A stretch of 64,000 nucleotides of DNA from Nectonema munidae (taxonomy: Eukaryota > Nematomorpha > Nectonematoida > Nectonematidae): the NCBI GenBank assembly GCA_030549495.1, contig JAUIRK010000885.1, positions 186,001 to 250,000 of the forward strand. The letters are read 5' to 3'. The notes below the pieces were generated by a model that saw only the letters and a list, made by a program, of their open reading frames with translations, did no database searches and had not been told where the DNA came from. Shown here piece after piece: positions 32,440-43,139 of this stretch. How positions within the stretch are numbered: the first letter of the stretch is position 1; every line of letters begins with the position of its first letter. Position numbers and translations under genes: made by a program.

Positions 32440-33905
32440 ATTTTGATTGATCAAAAATATATCTAATAAAATATACCTTCAAATTTTACATAAAATATAT
32501 GTTTTTATACTAAATCAGTAATGCTGTTTTCATTTCTGGACTCATTTTTTACATTTAGGATTTGAAAATACCTATAAGTGTTAATCAAATTTGCGGTTTA
32601 CTTCTGAAAATTGTCTCCAAAAACATTCCTTCAAATTTTACATAAAATATGTGTTATACTAAATCGACCATGCTGGTTTCATTTCTGGACTCATTTTTTA
32701 CGTTTAAGATGTGAAAATACCTATAAGTGTTAATCAAATTTGCTGTTTACTTCTAAAAATTGTCTCCAAAAACATTCATTCAAATTTTACAATGAAAAAT
32801 ATGTTTTACAGTAAATCGGCCATGCTGGTTTCATTTCTGGACTGATTTTTTACGTTTAGGATGGGAAAATACCTATAAGCGTTAATCAAATTTTCGGTTT
32901 ACTTCTAAAAATTGTCTCCAAAAACATTCATTCAAATTTTAGAATGAAATATAGGTTTTTATATCAAATCAACCATGCTGTTTTCATTTCTGAACTCATT
33001 TTTCACATTTAAAGGTTTTAAAATATCTGTCAATGTCAATCAAATTTGCGGTTTACTTATAAAAGCTATCTCCTAAAATATTCTCTCAATATATGTTTTT
33101 ATACCAAATCAATCATGCTGTTTTCATTTCTGAACTCATTTTTTACATTTAGGATGTGAAAATAGCTATAAGTGTTAATCTAATTTGCGGTTTACTTCTA
33201 AAAATTGTCTCCAAAAACATTCATTCAAATTTTACAATTAAATATAGATTTTTATACCAAATCAACCATGCTAGTTTCATTTATGGACTCAATTTTTGCA
33301 GTTTGAATGTGAAAATACCTATAAGTATCAATCAAATTTGCATTTAGTTCTAAAATTTGTTTCCAAAAATATTGATTCAAATTTTACATGAAATATATGT
33401 TTTTATAACAAATAGATCATGATAATTTCATTTCTGAACACAGTTTTCGCATTTAGAGGTTTTACTGCTAATGTCAATCAAATTTGCGGTTTATATCTGA
33501 AAACTATATCCTAAAATATTCTCTCTAATTTTACATGAAATATATGTTTTTATACCAATTCAACCATGATAATTTTTATTTCTGAAATCATTTTTTGCAT
33601 TTAGAGGTTTTAAATGTCTGAAAGTGTCAATCAAATGTTTGATTTACGTCTAATGTCTACAGAAATATTTTTGAAATTTAAATAAAATATCTGTTTTATG
33701 CCAAATGGAAGATGCTAGTTTCATTTTTGGACTCAGGTTTGACATTTATGTTTTTAAAATATCTGAAAGCTTCAATCAGATTTGCGGTTGACTTCTAGAT
33801 ACTGTCTTCAAAAATATTTTCAAAAAAATAAAATATCTGTTTTATACCAAATTGACTATGCTTATTTTATTTCTGTACTGGATTTTGGCTAATAGGGTTA
33901 AAAAA
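32440..33905 (+). repeat. satellite B array, ~150-bp unit, about ten units
   Basis: CATTTCTGGACTC recurs at 32,531, 32,680, 32,832, 32,985, 33,125 and 33,278 (with variants), spacing 140-153 bp. Each unit contains TAAGTGTTAATCAAATTTGC, GGTTTACTTCTAAAAATTGT and a TTTTATACTAAATC phrase. Units diverge progressively toward 33,900. The reverse complement is the array at 62,300-63,370. Confidence 0.9.
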
Positions 33906-33989
33906 TATCACGAGGGGGCAAATGAATTAGTAATGTATGCCTGAAAATCACTTCTGTAAAATATTTTCACAAAATCGCTGCATATTAGG

Positions 33990-34259
33990 TATATAGTAAA
34001 AATATACTTTTTTTTTTGTATATTTTGACTTATAATACTTTCTACAAACATCTTGAGTATGAAATATTTATTTAAAAAAAAACAAAACTTATTATAAAAT
34101 CTTTTGAAAATTTGTATGAGAGAAGGAACCAAGTTAAAAACTAATTAAAAAGAGAACATGTGATCAAAACAAATAATTAAAAAAAAATATGAATCGACTA
34201 AATGGAAGATCTATGAGGTTCTAATGAACTAGGAACCTAAACTTTTATATGAATTAGAT
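33990..34259 (+). repeat. composite repeat, copy 2: truncated core
   Basis: Directly after satellite B this segment matches the start of the core (GACTTATAATACTTTCTAC, GAGAACATGTGATCA, TAAATGGAAGATCTATGAGG, GTTCTAATGAACTAGGA). Here the core is cut short about 50 bp before a hAT insertion. In this copy the order is satellite B then core, as in the 59.8-63.4 kb copy read on its minus strand. Confidence 0.75.
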
Positions 34260-35958
34260 CAGGGATGTCCAACTAAAACAAGCAGTGGGCCATTTAGAAA
34301 AGTTATTTGACACGGTCGGGCCGCACCTATTTAAAAAAATAACAATAATTTTTTTATAAAATATTTATCCGAAACTTTTTTATCCTGATTACTGATTATC
34401 ACAATTTTTATGAAAATTAAACATAAAATGAGTAGTTAATTGAAAGAGTTATTTTTATTTATAAAAGCTGTCTCTCACTTTTACAAATAATTCAAATTCA
34501 AATTTTTCAAATGAAAACATTGGGATTAATGTGTCAATACGTTATTTTATATTAAGTGAATTAATACTTGTAATCTATTTACAGTTCACTTGTATCATTG
34601 AGAGCTTCTTTGACATCTTTTGTCTTTTGCCAAAACGTCAATTTGTGGTTTGATTTTATTTGATGCAGCTATCCGTAGAGAAGATTTTAAGTTTTCATCG
34701 GTCAGTCTTGTGCGCAAATAATTTTCGTTAAGCTTCATCAGTGAAAAAAATTTCTCGCATTTATACGTACTCCCAAACATACAAACTATTTTTTTGACCA
34801 AATGAATCAGCTTTGGAAACTGGCTTCCATCAAGACTTGAGTAGAATTTGGGAATACCCAAAGTTTCAAACGTTTTCTTCAGCATGGTATTGCATTGAAG
34901 ATCAACTATTTCCATTTGAATATTTTCATTCAATTGATTAACGTCGAAATTGAAAGGATCTACAAATAACTCAAAATCAGATTTTAATTATTTGAGGTCT
35001 TTGAATTTTCTATCGAATTCATATCAATGTAATCAACACATTCTGATAAAGCCTCTTCATTTATTACAGATAGAGATTTTAAAAAAGGAAAATGTTCCAA
35101 ATTTTTCATTTCTAGATCTTTTCTCCAAATTTTTAATTTTATCTTGAAAGCAGTTACATTATCTTTCATTTCAACTATCATACTTGTTTCTCCCTGAAGT
35201 TTTAAATTCAAAATGTTCAAATATTTGCTAATATCAACCAAAAAAGCTAGACTAGTCAAGAAAAAAGTATCATCAAGCTCGGGAAGTGATCTATTCTTTG
35301 ATTCTATGAAAACTTTTATTTCTTCTTTGAGTTTGAAAAAACGCTCTAAAACTACTCCGCTGCTTAACCACTTTACTTTCGCAATGATAAGGAATTTCCC
35401 TATACTCACTTTCTACTTCATCCAAAAAACTTTTGAATTGTCGATGTTGGAGACTACTAGATCTCAATGTGTTAACAGTTTTGACAACTGTTTCAAATAC
35501 ATTCTTTGTTCTTATGCTTTTTGCGCATAGTGCTTCCTGGTGAATTGAAACAATCGGCTCCGCTCCTAATTTTTTGTCTTGCTTTAATCAAACCTACAAG
35601 ACCGGATTTCTCAGAGCTTCTAGCTTTTAATAAACACGATCATTATTTTAATAAATTAATTTAATATAATTAATATTAATAAATCTTCATCATTAATCCT
35701 AAATTTAAATATAATATATATATAAGTAAAAAACCTTGAAATAAAAGTTAGAAAAAATTTGTTTAAGCTCCAATGATATTTTAAAAATCATAATCCTATC
35801 TATATTTTGATAGAAACTTAAAGTTTTTATAACAAATTTGTTGAAATTTTTATAAACTAATATCTATATAATTTAACATCAACCTTATCTCATTTTCTTG
35901 GAGGGCCGCAGAAATTTGCCTTGCGGGCCGCATGCGGCCCGCGTGTTGGACACCCCTG
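34260..35958 (-). mobile_element. hAT element with GTF2IRD2-like transposase remnant, 1.7 kb
   Basis: Ends CAGGGATGTCCAAC and, inverted, CAGGGGTGTCCAAC are flanked by a perfect 8-bp duplication AATTAGAT (34,252-34,259 and 35,959-35,966). Inside the ends are GC-rich GGGCCGCA motifs. The minus strand encodes the C-terminal half of a GTF2IRD2/ZBED-type transposase. An open frame at 34,984-35,409 holds VKWLSSGVVLERFFKLKEEI and LAFLVDISKYLNILNLKLQG. One at 34,595-34,933 holds FGSTYKCEKFFSLMKLNENY followed by LRTRLTDENLKSSLRIA, the dimerisation region. The BED finger and the first catalytic part are missing, and stops separate the frames. This is a non-autonomous copy with good ends. Confidence 0.92.
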
Positions 35959-36194
35959 AATTAGATAGTAATATTCTTAAACTTCGGCCTAACTTTTTAT
36001 CCAAACTTACCCAAACTATTTTCAAAAATTGTTTCTGGATAAAAAAGAACCAAAATAAAAATAAATAAGCTCTGAAGTGAAAGATAAAAAACGAAAATTA
36101 TTATCTCTCATAGATTTTTTTCAATATAAAGTCAAATGTAAAATATAATTTTTTTTAATTTTTATCAATTCACACCATGGTTCAGAGCCTCACT

Positions 36195-36375
36195 GGTTGT
36201 TAGGTTGTACCTCTCAGCTTAACAGTTGAAGGTCAGGGGTTTGATCCCCAAGGCTCTCAACTATAAAAAAACAAATTCACAAAAACTGTGAGAAACCATC
36301 TTAAGCATAATGCGAGCATATAGCCTTACGGCTAAAAGTGCTTTGATATCTCAAACCAACCAATCAACGAACAAC
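36195..36375 (+). repeat. tRNA-like SINE, family 2, copy 2
   Basis: It contains an A-box-like ACTGGTTGTTAGGTTGTACC and a B box GGGGTTTGATCCCCA, then CACAAAAACTGTGAGAAACC and a tail repeating AACCAACCAATC. It aligns with 27,897-28,040. The boxes and tail indicate a pol III SINE. Confidence 0.7.
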
Positions 36376-36518
36376 CAAGGTTCAATTCGATTCTTAGAAA
36401 TAAACACTGAATCTTTTTGTCTTTGTATTTATTATCAATAATATTTTTGAGACTTCAAATTTTTTCCCAGTTAACAAATATATTTCTCTAAACATGATTT
36501 CAACTTTTCAATCTTTTA

Positions 36519-36830
36519 TAGCATTTTCACTTTAAGTTCGTCCTTTTTCATTTTAAGTTCGTCCTTTTTCATTTTAAGTTCGTCTTTTTTCACTTTAAGT
36601 TCGTCTTTTTTCATTTTAAGTTCGTCCTTTTTCATTTTAAGTTCGTCTTTTTTCATTTTAAGTTCGTCCTTTTTCATTTTAAGTTCGTCCCTTTTCATTT
36701 CAAGTTCGTCTTTTTTCATTTTAAGTTCGTCTTTCTGACTTTATCATTAAATCTGCTTTAAAGTAAAGAAAACGTGGAAATATATTTTTTTAATTTTACG
36801 AAATTTTTTACTTTAAAATAAAAATTTCAA
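36519..36830. repeat. left array-TIR of the transposon
   Basis: Ten 21-bp units run from 36,521 to about 36,733, then a unique inner part. Read outward on the minus strand the array gives an incidental open frame of repeated MKKDELK heptads, a consequence of the 21-bp period. Confidence 0.9.
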
Positions 36831-36897
36831 AATAGCTCATGAGCAAGCTATTAAAATGAATTTATAAAACGTAAATAAAGGGGAATTTATTTAAAAA

Positions 36898-37941
36898 TCA
36901 TGAATAAATGTTTGGATTGTATAAGTGTCCCGTTGAAGCTATGTTGACATTATTCATCATATGTCTGTAGTAGTTTGTACAGTCAAATGTTGAAATGGAG
37001 TTGACACCTTCTTTGATTATAGAAGAAAAAGACATGTTTTGCGTTGATGAAGTCATCAAGTTTCTTACTTTACTTTTAACCTTAGAGAAAACATTCTCGC
37101 AAGGGTTTAACATGAAAGAATAAGGTGAAAGAAACTTCAGTAGGTATTTCCCATTTTGTTGAAAAATTTCTTTAACTACTTTACTTTTGTGAATTTTGGC
37201 ATTATCAAGCACAATCCAGGCATCGCTTTTAATTGTAGTATCTGGGTTTAGCTTTTCGAACAAATTTTCGATAAATTTCATAAATTTCTTACTGTTGCAA
37301 GTGCCATCTTCAATAATTTCATAGTGAATGACTTTGAAGCAATTCATAGCAAGAACTAGGGAAACATTATGTCCTCTGTTTGTTGGTATCACTACACTTG
37401 CCCGGGTGCCTTTCTTTGATCGCGCTTGTGAGCGACTCAAGTGCAAGTTAAAACCACTTTCGTCAATGAAAATCAACGACTCTTGTGAGCTTTGAGCACT
37501 ATTTTGAAATTCTTGCGCATAACATTTTCTTTTTAACACAATGTCTTCTCTATTTACAGCTTCAATCTGTTTATTAACACGCTTGAGTGTAACTTTCAAG
37601 TCATTCACTAAGTAGCTATGGATAGTACTAATAGCTATTTTTATCGAGTACTTTTCTTTGATTTTTTCTCCAATTTCTTCTAGAGTCATCATGGGATTGC
37701 TCTCTACTAAGCTTTCCAAAAAAACGAGTCTTTCAGGTGTAAGCACCTTCATTTTATGTCCACCATGGGACTTTTTCGAGTTGTCTTCATTGCTTTGCTT
37801 ATCATCATAATTTTGGAGGATAGACTTTCCAGTTGAGTATTTTATACCAAGGATTTCTGATGCTCGTTTAATGGATAAAAACTCTGTGGAAAGAAGCTTG
37901 ATTAATTCAACCTTTTTTTCATTTGAAATTTTGTTATACAT
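36898..37941 (-). CDS. DDE transposase, IS630-Tc1-mariner superfamily
   Basis: This intact 347-codon frame starts with ATG at 37,939-37,941. Residues ~1-55 form a helix-turn-helix (KRASEILGIKYSTGKSILQ). Residues ~65-130 form a second helical DNA-binding segment with LEEIGEKIKEKYSIKIAIST. The catalytic core shows LIFIDESGFN (first Asp, about residue 158), WIVLDNAKIHKSK (second Asp, about 246) and FMLNPCENVFSKVKSKVR (Glu, about 282). The last two are separated by 35 residues, so it is a DD35E type. Length is normal for the superfamily. No stop or frameshift interrupts it, so the protein could be functional. It would cut at the TA-flanked array-TIRs that enclose it. The exact clade is uncertain: the NPxE context and 35-residue spacing differ from classic Tc1 (DD34E) and mariner (DD34D). 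Confidence 0.92.
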   Translation of the reverse strand: MYNKISNEKKVELIKLLSTEFLSIKRASEILGIKYSTGKSILQNYDDKQSNEDNSKKSHGGHKMKVLTPERLVFLESLVESNPMMTLEEIGEKIKEKYSIKIAISTIHSYLVNDLKVTLKRVNKQIEAVNREDIVLKRKCYAQEFQNSAQSSQESLIFIDESGFNLHLSRSQARSKKGTRASVVIPTNRGHNVSLVLAMNCFKVIHYEIIEDGTCNSKKFMKFIENLFEKLNPDTTIKSDAWIVLDNAKIHKSKVVKEIFQQNGKYLLKFLSPYSFMLNPCENVFSKVKSKVRNLMTSSTQNMSFSSIIKEGVNSISTFDCTNYYRHMMNNVNIASTGHLYNPNIYS

Positions 37942-38539
37942 GATAGAATAGGGGTGGAGGTAAAAGTAAAAAGGATGATAAAAAATTCAGCAATAAAAAA
38001 GTGGACAGAATGTAAAGCATTCTCTTTATATACTACTATTTAGAGAACCGATACGAATACATCACATATGAAACAAAAAATACGAAAAATAGGCAAATCT
38101 GTGCATGTTTTAAATGTTTCAACATGAACTAAAAGAAAAAGACAACTTCAATGCAACTGTTTTTTAGTTCATTTTGAAGTTTAAAACAGTTTATTTTACC
38201 AGCTATTTTAGTAAAAAGTTTAAGACATTCTTTATCTAAAAAAATTTTAAAAATACCAAAAACAAAGTGAAAAATTTCGAGTTTTTGATAACAAAAACTC
38301 ATTATAATTTTGTTTATAAACAAATTATTCAAAAAAACAACTTGAGGCTGATTTTAAGAGCTTCCTCATGAGATATATTTTGAAATTCAGCAAAATTGAA
38401 AAAGAAATCTTTTCCAGATGTAAACAAAAACTTTGAAACTTGCACAAACAATTGAAAATAAATTTCATGAAGTACACAAGAAAAAATCGATTCATTTTAG
38501 CTTCATTGCAGAAAGGAATATAAAATTATTATTTTTAAT
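37942..38539. other. 5' non-coding part of the transposon
   Basis: This ~600-bp AT-rich segment lies between the transposase start and the right arm and presumably holds its promoter. No specific motif is recognised. Confidence 0.5.
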
Positions 38540-38861
38540 TTGTATATTTTTTTTACATTATTTTAAAGTAAAAAATTTCGTAAAATTAAAAAAAATATAT
38601 TTCCAATATTTGTTTACTTTAAAGCAGATTTAATGATAAAGTCAGAAAGACGAACTTAAAATGAAAAAAGACGAACTTGAAATGAAAAGGGACGAACTTA
38701 AAATGAAAAAGGACGAACATAAAATGAAAAAGGACGAACTTAAAATGAAAAAAGACAAACTTAAAGTGAAAAAAGACGAACTTAAAGTGAAAAAAGACGA
38801 ACTTAAAATAAAAAAGGACGAACTTAAAATGAAAAAGGACGAACTTAAAGTGAAAATGCTA
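38540..38861. repeat. right array-TIR of the transposon
   Basis: The inner unique part is followed by ten 21-bp units starting at about 38,650, ending GTGAAAATGCTA. It differs from the left arm by few substitutions (for example in units 4, 6 and 8). Confidence 0.9.
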
Positions 38862-39054
38862 TATATTAAAACTGATTTAAAACTATAAAATATTATTATA
38901 AATAAATATTAAATAAATATTATTTATTTATTTAAGTTTTTTAAATTTTAGAACATTTTTATTTAGATGTTTTAAATTTTAAATAAATAAATAATAAAGC
39001 ATATAAAAACTTATATTTCACTTAAGAGCTTTCTGAATGCGAGATCTTTAGCCT

Positions 39055-39680
39055 TTTACACGCCTGCACTACGATAACTAAAATCATTAACTACCTCCTT
39101 CCCTACTTTACTACCATCCATTTCTATACCGATGCACAAAACATAATCCACGATCTCTCTCTATCACACAACATCCACTTTCCCTCCTTTCAACTCGCCT
39201 CCTCCCTAATCAATCTTACAAAACATTTCCACTTACACCTATGCTGATGCCCTGCTCACCTAAACATACCAGAAAACTCCCTCGTAGACTACTTAACCTC
39301 AAATTTACACATAACCTCCCACATCCCTCTCATCAACTCCCTAGCTCTCAAAACCTTTCCAACGCACATTCATTTATCCTCTTTAGAAGAATGGCAAATG
39401 TCCATATCTTCATCTCAAAATGCACTAATCTCCTCTTTACCACACATCAGCAAAATTCATACAACTTTCAAACAAAAAATTTACACTACCTCGTTCAACC
39501 ATTCGTTGGCTATCAGGCCACACTGCCCATGCAAAGCATATCTCTTCCGAATTAAAATTAGCGAAAATCCACAGTGTTGTTTCGGATGCGACACAATAGA
39601 AACGCCATACCATCTCATCTTCTAGATCTCCAACAACACTCTCAGATCTTCTGTTACACCCAACACTACTAAAATCCCTA
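39055..39680 (+). mobile_element. outer RNase H-bearing LINE, 5' part of split copy
   Basis: The plus strand encodes the end of an RNase H domain (FYTDAQNIIHDLSLSHNI with the third catalytic Asp, then PAHLNIPENSLVDYLT). It continues through a linker to the C-terminal finger CCFGCDTIETPYHLIF (about 39,580-39,625). The LINE stops abruptly at the inverted-repeat tip of element X and its 3' tail reappears at 41,567. It carries at least two stops. Confidence 0.75.
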
Positions 39681-41566
39681 GGGGTGAGACTTTTTACCCA
39701 AATATACCCAAATACACCCAAACAGATGAAAATAAATTTAAATATTCAAAGAATAAGTTAAATATACATAGAAGAATTATTCTCAGGATAAAACTAATAT
39801 AAATTATTAATTTGATATTGAATTATAAAAAATTAATCTATATTTTTATAATAATAACTTAAAATATAATAATTATTTATAAATAATAATATAATTATTT
39901 TATAATAGTAAGTTTGATAACACAAAATAATTTTTAATTTAAATAATTATACCTATCACACTACCTCTACTTCTAAACTCGAACTTTTCACGCACACTCT
40001 CCCTATCCTATATAAACTACAATTAACAATTGTAAATCATTGCTCTAAAACTTTCAAAGCATTACCCTCTATCCATCACTTCACCACGTTATACACACCC
40101 TTCATATCCAAAATGCTTTCATATTTTGCCACCATCTGCAACAAATACATTCCACATCTTACCCACTACTCTATATCACATGAAATCCATCCTATCTCTC
40201 TTATTCATCCTTCTAAAATTACGCCCTACAATCTGGTCTTATGCAAACACAAAAACATCGCTATCAACCTAATCAAAAAACAACGCTCAGATCCCACTCT
40301 TACAATACACTTATTTATTTTTACCGACGGTTCCAAAACTCCATTCCATGCTTCAGCTGCCTACGCCTTTTACATCAACAATTCTCTAACTCCGATTACA
40401 TCTATGGTCCTACATACTGACTCCAACACTTCATCATACGAAACAGAAAATCTTGCTATTTTAGCTGACTGTAATCACCTCATAGACAATCTTCACATCT
40501 ACTGCCTCAACTTTACTCAAATACACTTTTACACCGATGCCCAAAACATGATCAACAACCTGAATCTTAATCACAAAATCCCTCAATCCTCTTACGGCTT
40601 AGCCTCAAAATTTATCCAACTTTCCAATTATTTCAACATAACAATCTATTAGTCTTCCGCACACTCCACCTGCACTGAAAACAATACCTTCAAGCACGCA
40701 TTCCTTTATCTTACCTTCTCTCCCTTTATCCACTATCATTAAAGCTGCATATGCGTCTATACTGAACACATGGTCATCTCTTAATATCGCACCACCCTTG
40801 ATAAACTTTGCCATTCACAACAAAAACATTACTCTCTCCCGCAACTCCATCAAGTGGTTCTCATCACACTGCCCAACCTATTCATACTTCTATAGATTCA
40901 AACTTCACAACAATCCATTATGTAGATTTGGTTGCCCCTACATCGAAACACCCCTACACATAATTCTCTTCTGCCCAATTTATAACGATTTACGTGTTAA
41001 ACTACTTAATTTTTGTAATCTACACTTTAACGAACCTCCTACTTCTCTATATGATTTTTTGCAACATCCAATTATACTTCAAGAAATCTCCATTTTAATT
41101 AACAAAATAGAACCAATCCTTATCGCTCACCAAAATCTTATTCCACCCACACCTCTTAATTAATTATACTCTTATCATCCTTTACTTTATATACTGAACA
41201 CAAATACTACATACAATTTTTCTCCAAGAATACTAGAAATCCACAATGTTTCTTCAACTAAACTCCACGCAATCATCAAATCCCAAAGTCTAGCAACCTG
41301 CAAGCATATCAGCCAAAGCTGGAAAGTGCTTAGAGATTTCCTCACTCACTCATTCACTCACACAATATGTGTGGCCTGGCAAGAAAATGGGTGACATAAA
41401 AATATATAACAATACTCTATTACCAGCGCTCGTTCAAATTTAAATATCTGTATATCTTTTTATTTTAAGCATTTATTTAATATTATTTTTAATTTCAAGT
41501 TCTTATTTGTAAATAAAGAACATATTTGTGTATATTTGGGTGTATTTGGTTAAAAAGTCCTACCGC
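39681..41566. mobile_element. DNA element X interrupting a LINE and itself carrying a LINE
   Basis: The left tip GGTGAGACTTTTTACCCAAA and the inverted right tip GGTAGGACTTTTTAACCAAA, each followed by repeats of CCAAATACACCC, form ~40-bp imperfect inverted repeats. The next ~200 bp on the left are also found at 28,045-28,237. No transposase of its own is seen. No confident target duplication is visible. It lies exactly between the two halves of the outer LINE. Confidence 0.65.
39955..41460 (+). mobile_element. inner RNase H-bearing LINE (3' half)
   Basis: An open frame at 40,113-40,652 contains the RNase H catalytic set: FIFTDGSKTPF (Asp), SYETENLAILAD (Glu) and IHFYTDAQNMINN (Asp). A second frame at 40,798-41,163 holds SRNSIKWFSSHCPTYSYFYR and the finger CRFGCPYIETPLHIILFC. 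The 3' tail includes GCAAGCATATCAGCC, AGCTGGAAAGTGCTTAGAG and a short CACTCACTCATTCACTCAC end. The reverse transcriptase and endonuclease are absent, so the copy is 5'-truncated. The carriage of RNase H after reverse transcriptase points to I, R1, LOA or a related clade. Confidence 0.75.
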
Positions 41567-41715
41567 CTTTCCTTTCTATTTTTAGAATAACATCTGTAAC
41601 TCCTCCCTATCTCTACCAACATCTCCATCCTCCTTAACCAACTCTCAAGCTTACGCAAGCATATCAGCACACACTGGAAAGTGCTTTGAAATCTACCTAC
41701 CTACCTACTTAAGAG
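41567..41715 (+). mobile_element. outer LINE, 3' tail after element X
   Basis: ATATCAGCACACACTGGAAA followed by GTGCTTTGAAATC and a (CTAC)4 tract repeats the 3' end of the inner LINE. It completes the copy broken at 39,680. Confidence 0.65.
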
Positions 41716-41719
41716 CTGA

Positions 41720-43130
41720 AAAATAATTGGATAAAATGTGAAAAGCTCTCTAATCTTTCAAAATAATCAAACAGTTCAATTATTTTTACATTTTGAAAAG
41801 AGTTTGCGTAAAAATTCACGCCCTTTAAACTCCAATCCATTCTTCTTACAAGTTATTGTTACGGTTCAAGAATTCAATTACTCTACATTTGGATATCCAT
41901 TTCTCTTGATCTATCTTTTCTGAATATTTCAATCTTACCTATTCAGTTCAGAAAGTTCTTCCACTTCATCCTACCTACCTGCCTACTTCCAAATTTCATA
42001 TTAGAAAATGTTACTTTTTAAATGCAATTAGTATAGAAGTTTATTGAACAATTTATTTGGTGTTAAAAAAAATATTTTTATGTACTGGATGATTTTTGAT
42101 CTTTTTTACTAAATATTTAAAATGATCAAGAAATACTAAATTATCTAGCATATCCAAAAAATAAATAAAAAGATGTAAAGAGTTATTTACAAAACTTTTT
42201 AACAATGATTTAATTATGTTTGTTCAGACAAATAATTTTTTTCCTAAACTATAGTTATTTCATTCAAGCGGGTATGTTGGAAATCTTACGCCTTTAATGA
42301 GTTAAACATTGAAAAAACTAAACATATGCAAGTTGAAAGAATTTTTGTGAATCTAAAGAAGTCATAATCCTCTTTATTTACTTTAAGTACAAAGTGTTAT
42401 TTCAAATAAAACAAATTTTACATTGAAAATTTATCTGAAATTGCTTTTAAAATACTTCTAATTATAAATTTTCTGATAAATCCTCTTTCTAAATTTGTTT
42501 TCTAATAAATCCTCCTAATAAAGTGTATTATAACTTTCAAATTTTAAATTTATATTTTTAATTTATTTTTTTTCACAATATTATTTTGTAATCATTACTT
42601 TATATAAAATGGCTGATTTAAATTATAAATCTACTTTTCAATATTATTCATTTTCATGTGACCCTATAGTTTAAGTTCGATTTTTTTGATAATTTTTATT
42701 TTCACTAACCAACCAACGAATCGCTAATTCTCAAAATATCTCTTGATAGTATTTTTTAAAAATATTAATATTTATTTGTCAACCTTTTGTATTATATTAA
42801 ATTATAAGCTTAATTTTATTTTCAATAAAGCATTGTATAAAATAATTTTAAATATGTATATATAAATATACAATATAAAAAGCATTTTTTGGAAAGTAAT
42901 ATCAACAAGGTCCGAAAGCACACTTTGTTCTAAAGGGAGTAAAAAGATAAGACAACCCTAAAGTCAGCAAAGAACGGGCTACTTTTCCTTGCCAATACAG
43001 AGCATTTTATACTATTTAACACTTATTACATATTTACACCCATAAATTCTGTACCTCTTTCGGATCCAAATGGGCCCAAAAATGTTTAACAAGAAATTTT
43101 ATTCAATATTATGAGGATAAACTAATATAA
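41720..43130. other. AT-rich stretch without gene
   Basis: The sequence is featureless apart from a GC-richer block at 42,905-43,005 of unknown origin. Confidence 0.35.
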
Positions 43131-43139
43131 AAATTTGAA

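Larger units (their letters stand above)
36519..38861 (-). mobile_element. IS630-Tc1-mariner-type transposon with array-built TIRs, apparently whole
   Basis: The element starts TAGCATTTTCACTTTAAG, ends with its reverse complement, and is flanked by TA at 36,517-36,518 and 38,862-38,863. Each arm is about 310 bp. The outer ~215 bp are ten tandem copies of a 21-bp unit (GACGAACTTAAAATGAAAAAG). The inner ~95 bp are unique but still inverted-repeated (CTTTAAAGCAGATTTAATGA facing its complement). Unit variants sit at the same ordinal position in both arms: unit 2 (CTTGAAATGAAAAGG), unit 7 (AAAGTG) and unit 10. The arms are therefore homologous unit by unit. An intact transposase gene lies between them on the minus strand. 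Confidence 0.9.

Noticed and set aside
32440-33905. Possible small protein-coding repeats in satellite B
   Set aside because: Unit length varies (140-153 bp) without respect for reading frame and stops occur in all frames.
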